Origin: Cunninghamia lanceolata
Taxonomy: Eukaryota > Streptophyta > Pinopsida > Cupressales > Cupressaceae
Length of the DNA stretch: 64,000 nucleotides
Assembly: GCA_027924645.1 (NCBI GenBank)
Contig: BSBN01000809.1
Coordinates: forward strand, 46,778,001-46,842,000
Reading direction: 5' to 3'
Numbering within the stretch: position 1 is the stretch's first letter; each line of letters begins with the position of its first letter. Positions 32,246 through 44,457 of this stretch are shown in pieces. The notes under the pieces were generated by a model. It did no database searches. It saw nothing but the letters and a program-made list of their open reading frames with translations, and was not told where the DNA came from. The position numbers and the translations under genes were made by a program.

Positions 32246-33780
32246 AAGACTCTTCTTTGTAGCATATTCTCGAGTCTGCTCAACTGAGATAATTTAAATG
32301 GGAGATCATGATATGGCTTACTTTCAGTGTGTATGATGAATTTGAGGGAAATAATAAATCGCATTGAAGATATTTGAAGAAGGTGTGGACCCTTCTGATC
32401 TTGAAGCCCTATGTATCTAGAATGTACTTCAGAAGCTATTAATGCTACCCTTGTATTGGAGGCAAGCATGGATAAGGCTGTTCACCCCTCTAAGTCTATT
32501 AACACTGCTTGATCTTTGAGTTATTTGTCTAAATGTTGAGACTCAATATTACTTCTAAGTAAGAAAGATTGCATCTCACAATGAGACAATGCCTTCAAAT
32601 GTACCTGAAGAAGACCATATTGTAATGTTGCACTGCCAACAAGATATAGAAATTCCTATTACTGCCCTGCAATTACAGATAGCAACTATTTTTTTTTTCT
32701 CATTTTTCTGGCCATGACTTAATGTGAGCCAACTGATGCTCCTCTTGGAATAATGTGGTATGTATCCAAGAAATTCTTTTTTGTGAGAGATAACTTATTT
32801 TTTAATCTTTCACAGCCCATCTTAACTCCTCTTGAGATCAGAACCAGATAATGAATTTCCCACCCAGAGCCATCCATGCCCTGTTTTTGATGGTCTTCCT
32901 GAGGTCCAAACTCTCATGCAAAAAGGCATGTCCACCCTGCAAAAGATCATTGGGCTTTTAAGCAGGGGACAAACTTGAAAATTGAGTTCCTTAGCTCTCT
33001 TTCTTTTGACCACCTGCAGCCATGAGCTGTGTTCATACACTTTTGTTTGAGTGGAGTGCTGATAGGATATGGGTTCCTGGATCAGGATGTCATGCTGGGT
33101 AAAAATCTGTGAGTATTTTTTTAAATTTCAGATACTACCTCTTGATGTTCTGATTGTGATCAATTCCGTCAGCTAGTGTAATGCTTTAGCTGAGCAATCT
33201 TTTTAGATTGGCAATAATACTGTCTTTTTCCTTCAATTGATGTTGGAGCAGCGATAAGAGATCACAAAATCCAGTCCTCATTTTCTGAGATCTGGCTGCA
33301 AAGCCAACTGTATTGTCCTTAAGGTGTATTGACTGCATAAGAACTGGGGGTTCACTCTCTTGGGACTAATATATTATGGAGGGTTTGCAACATTTATGAA
33401 TTGTGTCTGCATTTTTGCTGCTAGAGAATTTCCTGCAAGTCTTTGTAATCTTCCGCAGAGGAACTTTCTGAAACTGAAGCTTTCTGAAGGTATAAAATTA
33501 GAGGAGATTTGAACTGAAAATTTTAACTTGCAATTTCCAGTTCAACCCTGTTCCAAACAAACAAAATGTTTGCTTTCTTCCTTAAAAGAAAAGTATCTGG
33601 GGCCTGCCAATGTGGCATATTCTATAGTTATAATTTCACATGTTTTATCTTTCATTTATGTTATATTTACCCTTGTTTTTAGATATGTATGTTTAACCAC
33701 CCGACCAACTTACATCCAACATCTAAACACTAATAGTTACCATAAACTTGGATGTGTTTGCATCTTACATCTTTTTAACC
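32246..33780. other. Spacer, no recognisable gene
   Basis: Open frames of up to 101 codons (32164-32469 minus, 32822-33040 minus) show no known motif and are interrupted on both sides. The stretch could hold intron or upstream sequence of the E2 gene, but no missing E2 exon was seen in it. Confidence 0.4.
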
Positions 33781-33786
33781 AACATG

Positions 33787-33988
33787 CCCCCTACTCCAAC
33801 ATTCTTGACTGGCATGTCGCACAACTTACACGGTTTGCAATATCTATCATATATGCAATAAATCTTTGTCACCATCTCTTGCCCTAGTCCAACATTCTTG
33901 TCTCATCCTGGAACACTAGGCATGTGGCACAACTTGCACAATTTGCATAATCTATCATATATGCAATAAATCTTTGTCATCATCTCTT
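33787..33988. repeat. Tandem duplication of about 100 bp
   Basis: Copy 1 (33787-33880) and copy 2 (33882-33988) share 'tccaacattcttg', 'ggcatgt.gcacaactt.cac' and 'tctatcatatatgcaataaa', then 'tctttgtca.catctctt'. Confidence 0.75.
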
Positions 33989-35224
33989 CACATCTTTATT
34001 TTTCTCTTTCTCTTTCCCTCACTTCAGTCACATCACAGTGAAGGTCAGACATACATTAGTATCATAGGAGTGCTAAAGATCTAATTTATGTATATGCAAG
34101 ATCACCTAGAATGAATTTGTTCAACTCCTCTTTGACATCAATCAGCTTATGAATGACATTAGTAAACTTCAAATCAACAAGTAATTTGATTTTCTTTTCA
34201 TACTTAAAAGACTAACATCATTTTGACCTTAAATTCCAGTTAAATTCACTTTTATAGATCCATTTTTACAAAGATTTTTCATTGCAATTCAGGGCATGCA
34301 ATGGAATTTCAGATAATTTTGTAGAATGGGCTGAACTTATTCTGTGAGCGTTATAGTCACAAAGCTGTGAAGTAGAAGATGGAATTGAATGGTAACGGTT
34401 CCCTGTTTTGCATTCGAGCTTGTAAACGTAGAAAAGGGATCCTTCATTAATCTTTATGAAGTGGGTGTGCAGGCATGTTAAATACTCTAGGTGTGGTTTG
34501 ACAAACTTCATATATAACGTGTAAAAGTGCCTACTAATAATAAATAGTCAGTAATTACTAGTTGATGAGTCATTAAGAACTGGTATTCACTACCTTGTTA
34601 TGCTTAAACTACAACATTTGTCGGATTGGTAAAGATAATTGGAAGCTTAAGTATTTCATCATCTTTGCAAGAATCATCAGTGCTTGGATTTTCTTTTAGA
34701 AGTGCAGGGTTCTAATGATTCCTGTCAAAGCTTTCTCTGGTAATCCGTGTTTGAATTTGGGTCAACTTTGATGTTTGCATCAATGAGCTGTATTTTAATT
34801 TTATCGTAAGAAATGGGAGATTGAGTTATGGCTATATGTAAGACATTTGCGTATTGCTATAGGGCTTGCTATTTTTCATGTAATGTATATACTATATATC
34901 ACATATTATGAAAGCTGTTTGGAATTTTTTATTTTCAAAGGAATATTTCTGTTTTTTAATGTATATTTACAAGGGGTTTTCCATGTTAGAATGTTTGTCT
35001 TTTTTTAGTTCAATCACAATGCAATATTTACTGTCCTGTTTTAGTTTTACTTCTCAAAAATTTTAGCGGTAAAAATGTCATTTGGTGTCTGCTGAACATT
35101 AGTTTTTGTTGTTTTGTTTAGGTGTTTCTGGTTGTGGCTACCACTCGTCTAATTTAATTTTTTTGGAAGTTTGTCTAATTGGTATCTGATAAACTATCTC
35201 TATGCTTGGTTCATTATTTTTCAG
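33989..35224. other. Probable intron or upstream DNA of the E2 gene
   Basis: No exon matching the N-terminal part of a UBC4/5/6 protein is visible. The sequence is AT-rich with poly(T) stretches, and the acceptor 'tttttcag' at 35217-35224 shows that transcription is expected to come from upstream. A minus-strand frame at 34266-34511 is judged random. Confidence 0.45.
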
Positions 35225-36282
35225 GTCCTTATGAGGGGGGAATCTGGAAGGTTCGTGTGGAATTACCAGATGCCTATCCATACAAATCTCCATCTATAGG
35301 CTTTGTCAATAAGATTTTTCATCCCAATGTCGATGAAATGTATGCATACTTCTTATTCCTTAAGATTGCAAAATGTAATCAGTTCACTTCATATTATATG
35401 TTATTGAGTGGCTATTTGATAAATAAAATATATCAACATGCTTCAATGGTTATAATTTCTATGAGTGTTAGGCGGATTATTCTGGAAGCTTGATATATCT
35501 TTTAAACCTGTCATTCAGGTCTGGATCAGTTTGCCCGGATGTAATCAATCAGACTTGGAGCCCAATGTTCGGTAAGAAACTTTTCAGTTTCTGACCATTT
35601 GGCATCTCATAGCTATATTATTTATGGCCTCTTTGAGTTTGTCATTTCTTGCCAAATATTTGTTTTGCATTTGTTGAATTTCAGTTTTATTAAGGAGGAT
35701 TTTCATATACTTATAGTGCAGTTATTTTGGTTTCAGATCTCATAAATGTATTTGAAGTCTTTCTTCCTCAGCTTTTGCTGTATCCAAATCCAACGGATCC
35801 TTTAAATGGAGAGGCTGCAGCATTGATGATGCGTGATAGAAATGTTTATGAGCAGAAAGTAAAAGGTGTCATTTTAATCATACCATGTGTTTTAGTCCAG
35901 TATACAAAAATTGAAATCCCTGGTCACAATTTAAGGAATTTGCCTGCATTTTTACTGATTACATTTTTTGTTGCTCACAGTTTAGTAGCTATTTGTTTAT
36001 GCGAATTTTTGTTAGTTGCAACCTGAGATAATTGAGTACTTGCAACCAACTCTTGGTCTACACTTGAGCAAGCAAAATAGACATTTTTGAATGTTGAAGT
36101 GGTCTATCCAGATATAACCATACTAATTCTCTTCTTGTGGGTTTTGCAGAATACTGTGCAAGATATGCTAAGGCAGAGGATATAGAACAAGGCAGCAAGA
36201 GGAAAGCAGTGATGATGAAGAACTTAGTGAAGATGAATATGCATCTAGTGATGAGGAAGTGGCTGGCCATGCAGACCCATGA
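35225..36282 (+). pseudogene. UBC4-like: Ubiquitin-conjugating enzyme E2 (UBC4/5/6-type), 3' exons, probably broken
   Basis: Four exons with GT-AG borders and matching phases: 35225-35339, 35519-35571, 35737-35865 and 36150-36282. Exon 1 gives '[18 protein letters not shown]' and the HPN motif. Exon 2 gives 'SGSVCPDVINQTWSPMF', with the active-site Cys at 35532-35534. Exon 3 gives '[20 protein letters not shown]' and '[14 protein letters not shown]'. Exon 4 starts 'EYCARYAKAED'. E2 enzymes carry ubiquitin as a thioester on that Cys and pass it on with an E3 ligase. Oddities: Leu after the Cys in the family is Pro here. The acidic tail characteristic of the family ('EDEYASSDEEVAGHADP' then TGA at 36280) is readable only in another frame, so a one-base shift lies near 36185. 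The N-terminal exons are not seen. The introns argue against a processed copy. Either a decaying paralogue or sequence error. Confidence 0.82.
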
Positions 36283-36892
36283 CTGCTGGACTATTTGATT
36301 GACGTGCACTATTTTGCACATTAATTTCATGATGATTAAACAGATACAGATGCAACATGCAAAACCTTATTGCATTGTCTGGAAATTTGTGATGGGGGCA
36401 TACTTTGGGGATGGTATGAAGGTCTCCATAACTCTGTTGCAAATGTGGGATGTTCACCTGTACATATTGAATTGTAAAGCATTGCAATATCTTTCATTTA
36501 ATTGAAACAAGTACCTGGTTATAACTTATAAGTGCAAACTATTCTTGTTGATCCATGTCATTTGCTTCCAATGATTGGACTTTGCATGTTTTGATTTTTT
36601 TAACAATATGCGTGGAATTCTACTTTAATTGTTGTTTAGTTACAATTGTTTCATTCTTTAGTACAGAAGCTTACAAGGTCAAACTGCATGTTCCTTTCGC
36701 GTCATGTGTGGAGGTCAGATTACTCGAAATCAGGCCATGTTAACTGCAAAATGGCATATCTGCAGATTAAAGTTATTCCCTTGCAGTATTCAAAAAGCTA
36801 AGAAAAAGGGTCTCATATTAGAAATTAGCATTGCATATTTTCAGGGTTCTGTGGCTACAAGATGGTTGGATATATCATGTTGGTTCACATAG
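36283..36892. other. 3' flank of the E2 gene
   Basis: AT-rich sequence after the stop. Probably untranslated region followed by spacer. No clear AATAAA signal was found close to the stop. Short open frames are not believed. Confidence 0.4.
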
Positions 36893-37440
36893 CCTGAACA
36901 TAGCACACAGTGGCACTATAATCTCCTTTAGTGTTTTTCAAATATTAAAAAATTGTCTTTGGATTGTGGGTGAATGCTGACTGATTTAAGTAACATTACA
37001 TACATCCATATCATTTTCATACATTCCAGGGAATGGAGGCCATGTGATTATGCCACCTTGTTTAATCATTATGCACACTATATGTTGGTACTCATAGTCT
37101 GATCGCAGCATATATTGCCAATAAAGTTGCCCTAGTGCTTTTCAAATACTTCAAAAATTGTTTGTGATTGTGGGTGAAACACTGATTTAGGTAACATACA
37201 TGCATCCATATCATTATCATACACTTCATGGAATATAGGCCATGTGACTATGCCACCTTGTTTAATCATTTAACGAGGGATAGTTTGGCAGTTATTGTAC
37301 CTTCTGAAGTCAGTCATCTTAGGCAGTGCATTTTTTCCCCTTTGGAATAGAGATTAGAACATGGTGCTTATCCTTCTTATACATTTCATGAAGTTTAAGC
37401 CACGTGAACTTGCTACCTTGGTTAATAATTTTAGAAGATT
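36893..37440. repeat. Diverged tandem repeat of about 200 bp, 2.4 copies
   Basis: Copies start near 36893 and 37090, each with 'cttttcaaata', 'gattgtgggtgaa', 'catccatatcatt', 'atgccaccttgtttaatcatt'. A partial third copy (37365-37440) repeats only the last part. 'agtcatcttnnncagtgcatttt' is also doubled (37310, 37465). Confidence 0.65.
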
Positions 37441-38380
37441 TTGCCAGTTATTGTGTCTTAGTAAGTCATCTTTGTCAGTGCATTTTGTTTCTTAACCCTC
37501 TAAACTAAAGGTTAATACTATGATTGTGCTGTTGGGTATCTAATGTCGCTATAACAGTTGAACATTAAGAAATGAAGTGCACTTTCTAACAGATGAAGGA
37601 ACCAGTATTGACATTGTTTATTGAGATCAGATTCATGTCAAAAATACTTTCGATGACTGGGATTTTAGCTGTAGAATCTACTTTGCTTGTTTCAATTAAA
37701 TGCGTATTCTGCTTGGCACTTATACACATCATATTGAGTACATTATTGCCCAACTAATTGGTTGCATTTTTGCATGATTTTCTTAACCGTAATAATATTT
37801 GTATTGTGTGCTGTGTGATCAGCAAGACATTAGGTTATACCATGGTCACTATTGAACTATGCAACTCACGGTTCATTCTTTTTGCTTGCTATTTATAATT
37901 ATAATAATGTTGGTATTGTGTGCTGTGCTATCAGCACACAATTATGTGTAATTCCATGTCCTTCTTGTAGTTTTTAAATTACTGTAATCTTATTATGCAC
38001 TTTTTTTTGCTGATGTAACATTTCTAATTATTAGTGATGAAAAGAGAGCTGTTACCTTTGTATGAGTGTTTTTAAGTGGCAGAAGATTGAAGTGCAAGTT
38101 AATGTTTTTTTAAATCTTGGACATGGAATAATTACGAGAACTGTGACAGGACAATTCCATTGTGCATCAAAAATTGTGAAATGCTGTCTGCAACATGCCC
38201 ATTTTGGGGCTTCATGGCTTTTCTTTCCCAGACAATGGGGCTATAGTGGCGGGTCTATGTTTCTATCAGGTTGTTTGTTGCTTGATCACTTCATCTGAGG
38301 TTATAATTACTGAATGAAGCCATTGTGTGGAATTTCTCCATTTGTTTTCGTTGAGTTTCAACCTTTAAATTAAGTCTATG
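37441..38380. other. Spacer with a short duplicated phrase
   Basis: 'ttggtattgtgtgctgtg' with a following 'atcagca' appears near 37798 and again near 37909, about 110 bp apart. Otherwise AT-rich and without a supported gene. Confidence 0.45.
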
Positions 38381-38830
38381 TTCCTCTGCATTGCATTGAC
38401 CTGACATTTCATTCGTCATGGTTCAGTTGAATTCTCTTTGGTTAGATTAAACTGTCTCTGTTGCTCTTGGATAATATTATATATGATGAAAGGAAAATCC
38501 AGTTTTATTTTATTCAACCACTTTGCCATGTTCCACTGCATTGCATTGACCAGACATTTCATTCGTCATGGTTCATTTGAATTCTCTTTGGTTAGATTAA
38601 ACTGTCTCTGTTGCTCTTGGATAATATTATATATGATGAAAGGAAAATCCAGTTTTATTTTATTCAACCACTTTGCCATGTTCCACTGCATTTGCATTGA
38701 CCAGACATTTCATTCATCATGGTTCATTTGAATTCTCTTTGGTTAGATTAAACTGTCTCTGTTGCTCTTGGATAATATTATATATGATGAAAGGAAAATC
38801 CAGTTTTATTTTATTCAACCACTTTGCCTT
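38381..38830. repeat. 150-bp tandem repeat, three copies
   Basis: 'ttcc(a/t)ctgcattgcattgac' begins at 38381, 38531 and 38681, exactly 150 bp apart. The copies are almost identical ('gttagattaaactgtctctg', 'ttttattttattcaaccact'), so the array is recent. Plus-strand frames crossing it repeat the same peptide and are by-products. Confidence 0.93.
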
Positions 38831-39297
38831 TTGTCTCAAGCCCGCAGTAGGATAGTGATGCCAATTTCCTATGTCTATTTGACCCATTTTCTATCTAAGA
38901 GGTAAAGACTGTTTTGATTTAACCCATCATAGGGTTCCTTAACTTCCTCAATCATTTCCATTTCTCTTTTTTTAACTTGCTTAATGAGTGCCATTTCTTT
39001 AACAAATTAGGCTAAAGTGAATGTACTTTTACTCCATCCTTGTTTCTTACAACTGCATACTCCAAATCTTTTACTCAACAGTCACATTTTTTGTTCAAAA
39101 TATTAGTAATAATTTTTGTATAATTGTTAACAACTAGATGAAAATTAGAAAATGCACCCAGATGGGCAATTGTTGATATTGATAGAAATTACACTTCTGC
39201 TGCTGGCTGGATGCCCCTTTAAATCTCCCTCCCCATCTTTCTCCTCCTGCACCTGCTCTTTTGGTCACCTTCTCCTTACGCTTTGCTCCTTCATTCT
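38831..39297. other. Spacer, nothing recognised
   Basis: AT-rich, no supported reading frame. Confidence 0.4.
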
Positions 39298-39375
39298 TGT
39301 CTTTCCTCCCTTGTCCTCCCCTGCCGCCCCCACACCCCCCCCCCCCGGTCCTCTCTCTCTCTCTCTCCACCCCAG

Positions 39376-39407
<32 letters not shown>

Positions 39408-39425
39408 CTTCTTCCCCTCTCTTTC
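39298..39425. repeat. Pyrimidine-rich tract with a run of 30 C
   Basis: Contains C12 at 39335-39346, a (CT) run, and C30 at 39376-39405. On the minus strand this is a G30 run able to form quadruplex structures. The open frames here code for poly-Pro or poly-Gly and are not genes. Confidence 0.9.
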
Positions 39426-39933
39426 CCCTTCAAAGCGCCCAGAGCACAAGAGATTTTTGGGATGATGACTTCCCGGTTGAGTGTTGGCAGTCAACTGAAC
39501 TTTGAGTCATTTTATGCATTGCTGAAGGAAATTAAGACATTCTGATCAACTTTGCATATACACAAAATTTCTTGCCGCATTGCATAACATAACGGAGCCA
39601 TCTTATTTCACTGAACTGCTTAGATGGTTTAGTATAAGATTTGTGACGTTACTGTGATTGAGCTCTTATATATTGCATCCATCTTGCTGTATTATTTTCC
39701 ATGTGTTGGAATGCCTACATTCGCATTTCCATAGAAAAGCACTTCTAGACTTTGGGGATAATCTGCAACTTTCCGTGATAACACCTTATGCTGGTATGCC
39801 AAAAAACATTCTTTTAACACCGTGGTTGCAAGGCAACGTGCCAAATTGAAGTATCACATTTTAGTTTTTACTTTTGCAGCCAGACCGAAATCAGTTTGAA
39901 GGTAGGAGACTAGGTCATTTTTGATGATTACAT
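39426..39933. other. Spacer, nothing recognised
   Basis: Between the C-rich tract and the SINE. No supported frame. Confidence 0.4.
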
Positions 39934-39942
39934 GACATGACT

Positions 39943-40137
39943 ATGGAATTTTTTTTGATTGGTGAGTATTGAGTATACCAGGCCAGTCAATGGGGACCAC
40001 AACAGAGTGCCCCATCCTAATGCAAAACCGTCCAAACCCGGGAGCGGGAGGGCCAGCAGGGGCGTGAAGCAGGGCTTTGAACCTAGTTGGCAGCTGTAAC
40101 TGCACTAACTCTACCAATACACTATGCCAACATTGGT
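39943..40137 (-). mobile_element. tRNA-derived SINE
   Basis: On the minus strand the head reads 'TGGCATAGTGTATTGGTAGA', an A-box-like promoter, and 'AGGTTCAAAGCCC', a B-box-like promoter, about 45 bases apart. A body follows and then a run of A (T run at about 39949-39956 on the plus strand). Direct repeats GACATGACT lie at 39934-39942 and 40138-40146. This fits a polymerase III-transcribed SINE mobilised by LINE machinery. Not assigned to a named family. Confidence 0.65.
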
Positions 40138-40146
40138 GACATGACT

Positions 40147-41870
40147 TAAATGTTAATGTTAATAATAGTTAATAATTTCCGCCCTACAATTAAAGAATTG
40201 ACTGTGTCTGTTTTGTTGGATGTTGGAATGGAACTAAATTTATCTGGATAATGCTTGGAATGCACTGCATGGAGAATCTGATAAATAAAAACCCAATTGC
40301 AAGGTCTAGGAGTGTATTTGGACGGTACACAAAATCCAAGTGCTGGGAAAATCTGCAGACATCGCTATGGATCAAAAGCCGAGTTAATTAGGCAAATGAA
40401 TGTTTAATAAAGATGAACCTATTGTGAATCAGGAAAGAGGAAGCCCAAAAGATGTTAGATGCTGGATTTACTTATTTATCAAAATCGTTAAATTTACGTA
40501 TTTATTATTTAATTTGCTTCTAAACCTTCTTAAGCTATCACATTACGTTCAAAGGACAAATCTCATATATTATATATAAGGTTGTGGCGTGGGCAAATTC
40601 TCAGAATACAGCCATCAAATCCTCTCTTTTATAAGATAGGTCGAATAAGACACTAACATATGGTGGATTGTACAAGGAAGGCGGCCTTCAAACATACATC
40701 TTTAAGCCCTAATGTCAAACTCTTTACCGTTTGTCTATCTCCATCAATTGTACGAAAGGCGAGAACAATTTTTAAAAGAATGCAATGTACAGTCTATAGT
40801 GATTGTTTAATTCATTCATTTTACATAGAAGGCAAAAGTGAATGGTGACCAAATGTGCTCGATGATGAAGAGTGCTGAATAAAATCATGATGGTCACTAT
40901 CCATTTGTATATTTTTCTTGCTGCGTTTGTTTTGATGAGGGTTATGTCGCTGGCCTTTTCATATTATAAGTCTCAGCCTCCATAAAATTAACGGCATGAA
41001 TCTTTTCAATGGATAAGTTCAAAATCCAATCGTTCATGCTCATGGATCACCGCTTGTAAGTTTGGGAAGGATAAATATTAAGTAAGTGGTTTGGGGAAAA
41101 CTTTGTTACAAACTATAAAGAATCAGTATACTATGCTTGAATACTTGAGGTTCCACCTTCAACAATATCCTTAGACGCTCAATCATTCTCAACCATAGAG
41201 AATAGCAAACAGCAAAGAGAAGAGCGTTAACCACAGAGCCAAGATGGCTGCTCCATGTACCACCTAAACTAGGTGGAACCTTACCCTTTATGGATAAGGT
41301 AATGCAAAAGAAACACGGGGAAAAATAGAGGGAACTAGTGGAGTGTAGGCGACTCCACAATCGACATACATGCCATCAAAATATAATATAATAACTTGCC
41401 CAAGGATTTCAATAAAGGTACATACATGCCACTTATCTCTCGTAAACAAAGATAGAGGCACTTCCTAAGGTGTAGGCTGTCTAAACACATGTAGGACACT
41501 TATACAATGTCCCTGCAGGATAGTGGCATGTGTTCAACAACTATCTAAAGATGGCATATAAATCCTTGAAATAAAACTAAAGTTATGTCCTTTGCCTATG
41601 AGACAAATATCAAACTAACTACTTAGTTGTGTGGGAGTGTGTTGGCAATAGAGAGGAGATATGGGTCCTATAGAGCCTCTACCCTAATGTTCCCTTTTTA
41701 ATTAATTTAATTTTGTGGAACAAAAGCCCATTCCAATATTTTTTGTGGGCTAAGGGGAAATTGCTAGGGAAATTATTTTAATTAATATTTAATTATTGGA
41801 CCCGAATTGGTTATTACAAATTGGGCCAATTGTGTATTAAAATAATATTATTTGTTGGGCTCAAGCAAGG
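40147..41870. other. Spacer, no recognisable gene
   Basis: Open frames (for example 41106-41360 minus) show no motif. The part just before element E (41700-41870) has 'gggccaattgtg' and 'ggacccgaattgg' phrases, likely remnant LTR into which E inserted. Confidence 0.4.
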
Positions 41871-41875
41871 AATAT

Positions 41876-42931
41876 TGTCATGTCCCTTTTTTCAAAAATA
41901 ACGCTTACTAAAAATAGTAAGTCCTCCGTGTCCTAAAATAGTAAATCGGAGGTAACGGGACAACTTCGTAAAATATTATTATTTAATATTTATATTGTTC
42001 TGATGCAATATTCATCCCTTGAACAAATAAATATTGAATTAATAAATATTTTAGTGGTGCCAGCACAAGTAAGGCATGTGATTTATTATTTTCATTATTT
42101 TCAAATTGAATTTGGCTTAATAGGGAATATTGCTATTATTGCCTTTCTTGTAATAGACAAATCTGATTTTTGAAATCAAAAGACAATTTTACTGGGAAAA
42201 ATCAATTTCACATGCAAGGCATTGGGATTTTGAGGCCTCCTTTGGAGCATGGTATGATCAAATCATCAAAAGAAAGGGCATTTTCCATTTGGGGATTATT
42301 GCTATTTGATCATTTTTCTTCACAGAGTTGTTTAGCTTGTGGATTTCTTAGTAGGCGTTGGACCATTGGAGCTGGTACTTGTGGACGAGAGTCTATGAGT
42401 TTCAGGTAGTCTGGGGATGGGGGGGGCTTGGATTACAAAGGACAATCTCATCCAAAGGTTGCATTTGTGTCGAAAGATTCAGAGGAGTTTGACAGTTCTT
42501 AGTATTGGGGTTTCGCAAGTGTCTGTAGATGTTGTTTTAGTGTTTTTTGGAGCATTGTATGGTGTTGTTGTGTAGCACATGGATAGCTGTGTTTGTGCTA
42601 TTGCACATTCATCCCAAGCATTAGAGATCAACTCTATCATTTTGATTGGGTTTATGGTGTTTTGGTGATGCTGACAGTGTTTATTTTCATAGTTGTAGTT
42701 GTTTTTTTATGTATTTGTGGTTGCATGCCATTACATGTTATTGTAGGAGTTGTATTTCATCCATTTCGGAGGTCTATGTCAGAGTGGAGAAGTTGGGTAT
42801 TGATGGTTTCTTCTTAGGAAGTGTTGCATGTGCAGACTAGTTTCGATGAAATTTGTGTCTTTTTAAAATATCTTGCAAATTTATGTTCCATATCTGAAAT
42901 TTATGATTAAAATCAATTAAAAGATATTTCA
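41876..42931 (+). repeat. 5' LTR of element E
   Basis: TGTCATGTCC to AGATATTTCA, followed by AG and the primer site. Open frames inside it (42170-42409, 42593-42840) are LTR sequence. Confidence 0.88.
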
Positions 42932-42933
42932 AG

Positions 42934-42945
42934 TGGTATCAGAGC
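42934..42945 (+). promoter_or_regulatory. Primer-binding site of element E
   Basis: TGGTATCAGAGC, perfect initiator tRNA-Met type, two bases after the LTR. Confidence 0.87.
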
Positions 42946-43071
42946 ACAAATCTTGCCAGCTTGCAGGGTATTGAGTTGTTGATCATGGGAGAATTCTACA
43001 AATCCTTTTTGAGGAGTTTGAAAAATGATGTTTAAGTTTCCAAAATATCAGTATGGTTTGATGAATATTTT

Positions 43072-44457
43072 ATGAAATGTATAATTTCAAAGGCAGTCCT
43101 CACCTTTTATGAATATGCAGAACTCATCGGGAAAGATTTGCCTAAAGGAGTGGTTTTCAAAATTTTTGAAGAGTACCTTTCAGAAGGAAAATTTGAAGTA
43201 TCATTTGAAGATTATTTCATGAGAAGAAGAAATGAAAGAAAGTTAAATGAAGTGCTAGAGAAGAAGATAATGGAACTAGAGATAGTGATAGATACATCTA
43301 AGGCATGTCAAGTTATTACAAAAACAAATCATCAAACACGAACACATGAAAAATTTCCTGCAAAAGGAAGAAAGAGATGAACCAAAGGCACTCAAAGCCA
43401 TAAAGGTTGAAGGTAAAAAATCTTTTGTTCATTGAAGATGTTTTATTGATTTCTAATGATTGCATATGTGAGGAAAATATAAATGAAGTCAAAGAGGAAA
43501 GGGCATTAGTTGTTAGATGTGAAGAGCACAAGTGGAAGAAAGATGCGCCAATTCATGCACTATCTTCCAAGCTTCCAAATGGTGAGCCATTGTTTGATTT
43601 GCAGAATAGCATTGTGTATGGGTATGCATTTGAGGAGAATGTTTTGATTAGCCCTAATTCAAGGGTTTGAATCACAAAAATGGAGTCGTTGGGGACATCT
43701 CAATGAACTCTCTTTCAATAAATGAGGATGAACATGTTATTTGCAGCCCAAGGTATGAAAATATTTCAGATTTGTTTCCTTTGATGTCACTACAAAATTC
43801 TTGTCATCATGGAAAGCATGCTAAAAAGGGTGATATAGTGAGGGATACAACTTGCATTATAGGGCATGGGACTCTTTGATTCAAGTCCAAAAAAGTATTT
43901 TCATATGGGATCCAAGTAATTTCTTGAGGATTAGGGCAGAGAGAAGCATTAATGTTACTATTGGGTTTTCCATCCCTTGCATGTGGAATGGAAGGAAGTT
44001 TGTGAGGCATCATATAGGGATTGTTGTGCATGCCAACCACATTGTGAGGAATGGCTCACAATTCATAGGTCATTCACTGGAGCTAAATCCCATAGCTAAA
44101 GACAAGATTGTTGGTGATAGACAACTAGAGATAGGCACAATGAAATGCTTATTGTGGAAATGTGGTAAGCTAAATAGATATAATTTTGATATTGTTTATT
44201 TCATTACTAAGCATGGCAGGGTATTTTTGGGATCAAGGCACATACAAGTTTTCTACCATCGGCTATATGGAGGACTCATGAAGGATGAGACACTACAAAT
44301 CTTGAGTATCACAGAGGCAAGGCATTTGATCATCTTGGTGGGTGACATGGTAAGAGTCCTTGGAACACAAGTTAATTATCCTGATTACGATCCACGAGAA
44401 AAGAGCCAAATTCAGAGCATGTTTGGTCACAACCCAAGGAAGAGGAGATGTTGTTGA
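43072..44457 (+). pseudogene. Gag/pol-position ORF fragments of element E
   Basis: Open pieces 43072-43380, 43407-43670, 43667-43879 and 43852-44457 lie after the primer site. The first is Lys/Glu-rich and helical ('NERKLNEVLEKKIMELEIV'), as in some gag proteins. The last (201 codons) has no recognised motif. No zinc knuckle, protease or polymerase motif was found, so only position supports the call. Confidence 0.4.

Noticed and set aside
38438..38855. Repeated peptide ORFs near the 150-bp array
   Set aside because: The frames only copy the tandem DNA repeat and have no link to the E2 gene.
39152..39545. Proline-rich and glycine-rich open frames on both strands
   Set aside because: They exist only because the C/G homopolymers and CT tract have no stop codons. 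No conserved sequence lies on either side.
40050..40137. Possible tRNA gene on the minus strand
   Set aside because: Promoter boxes are present but a cloverleaf cannot be completed. The A-rich tail and direct repeats fit a SINE instead.
42170..42840. Plus-strand frames with apparent membrane segment
   Set aside because: Within the 5' LTR of E and repeated, with stops, in the 3' LTR.
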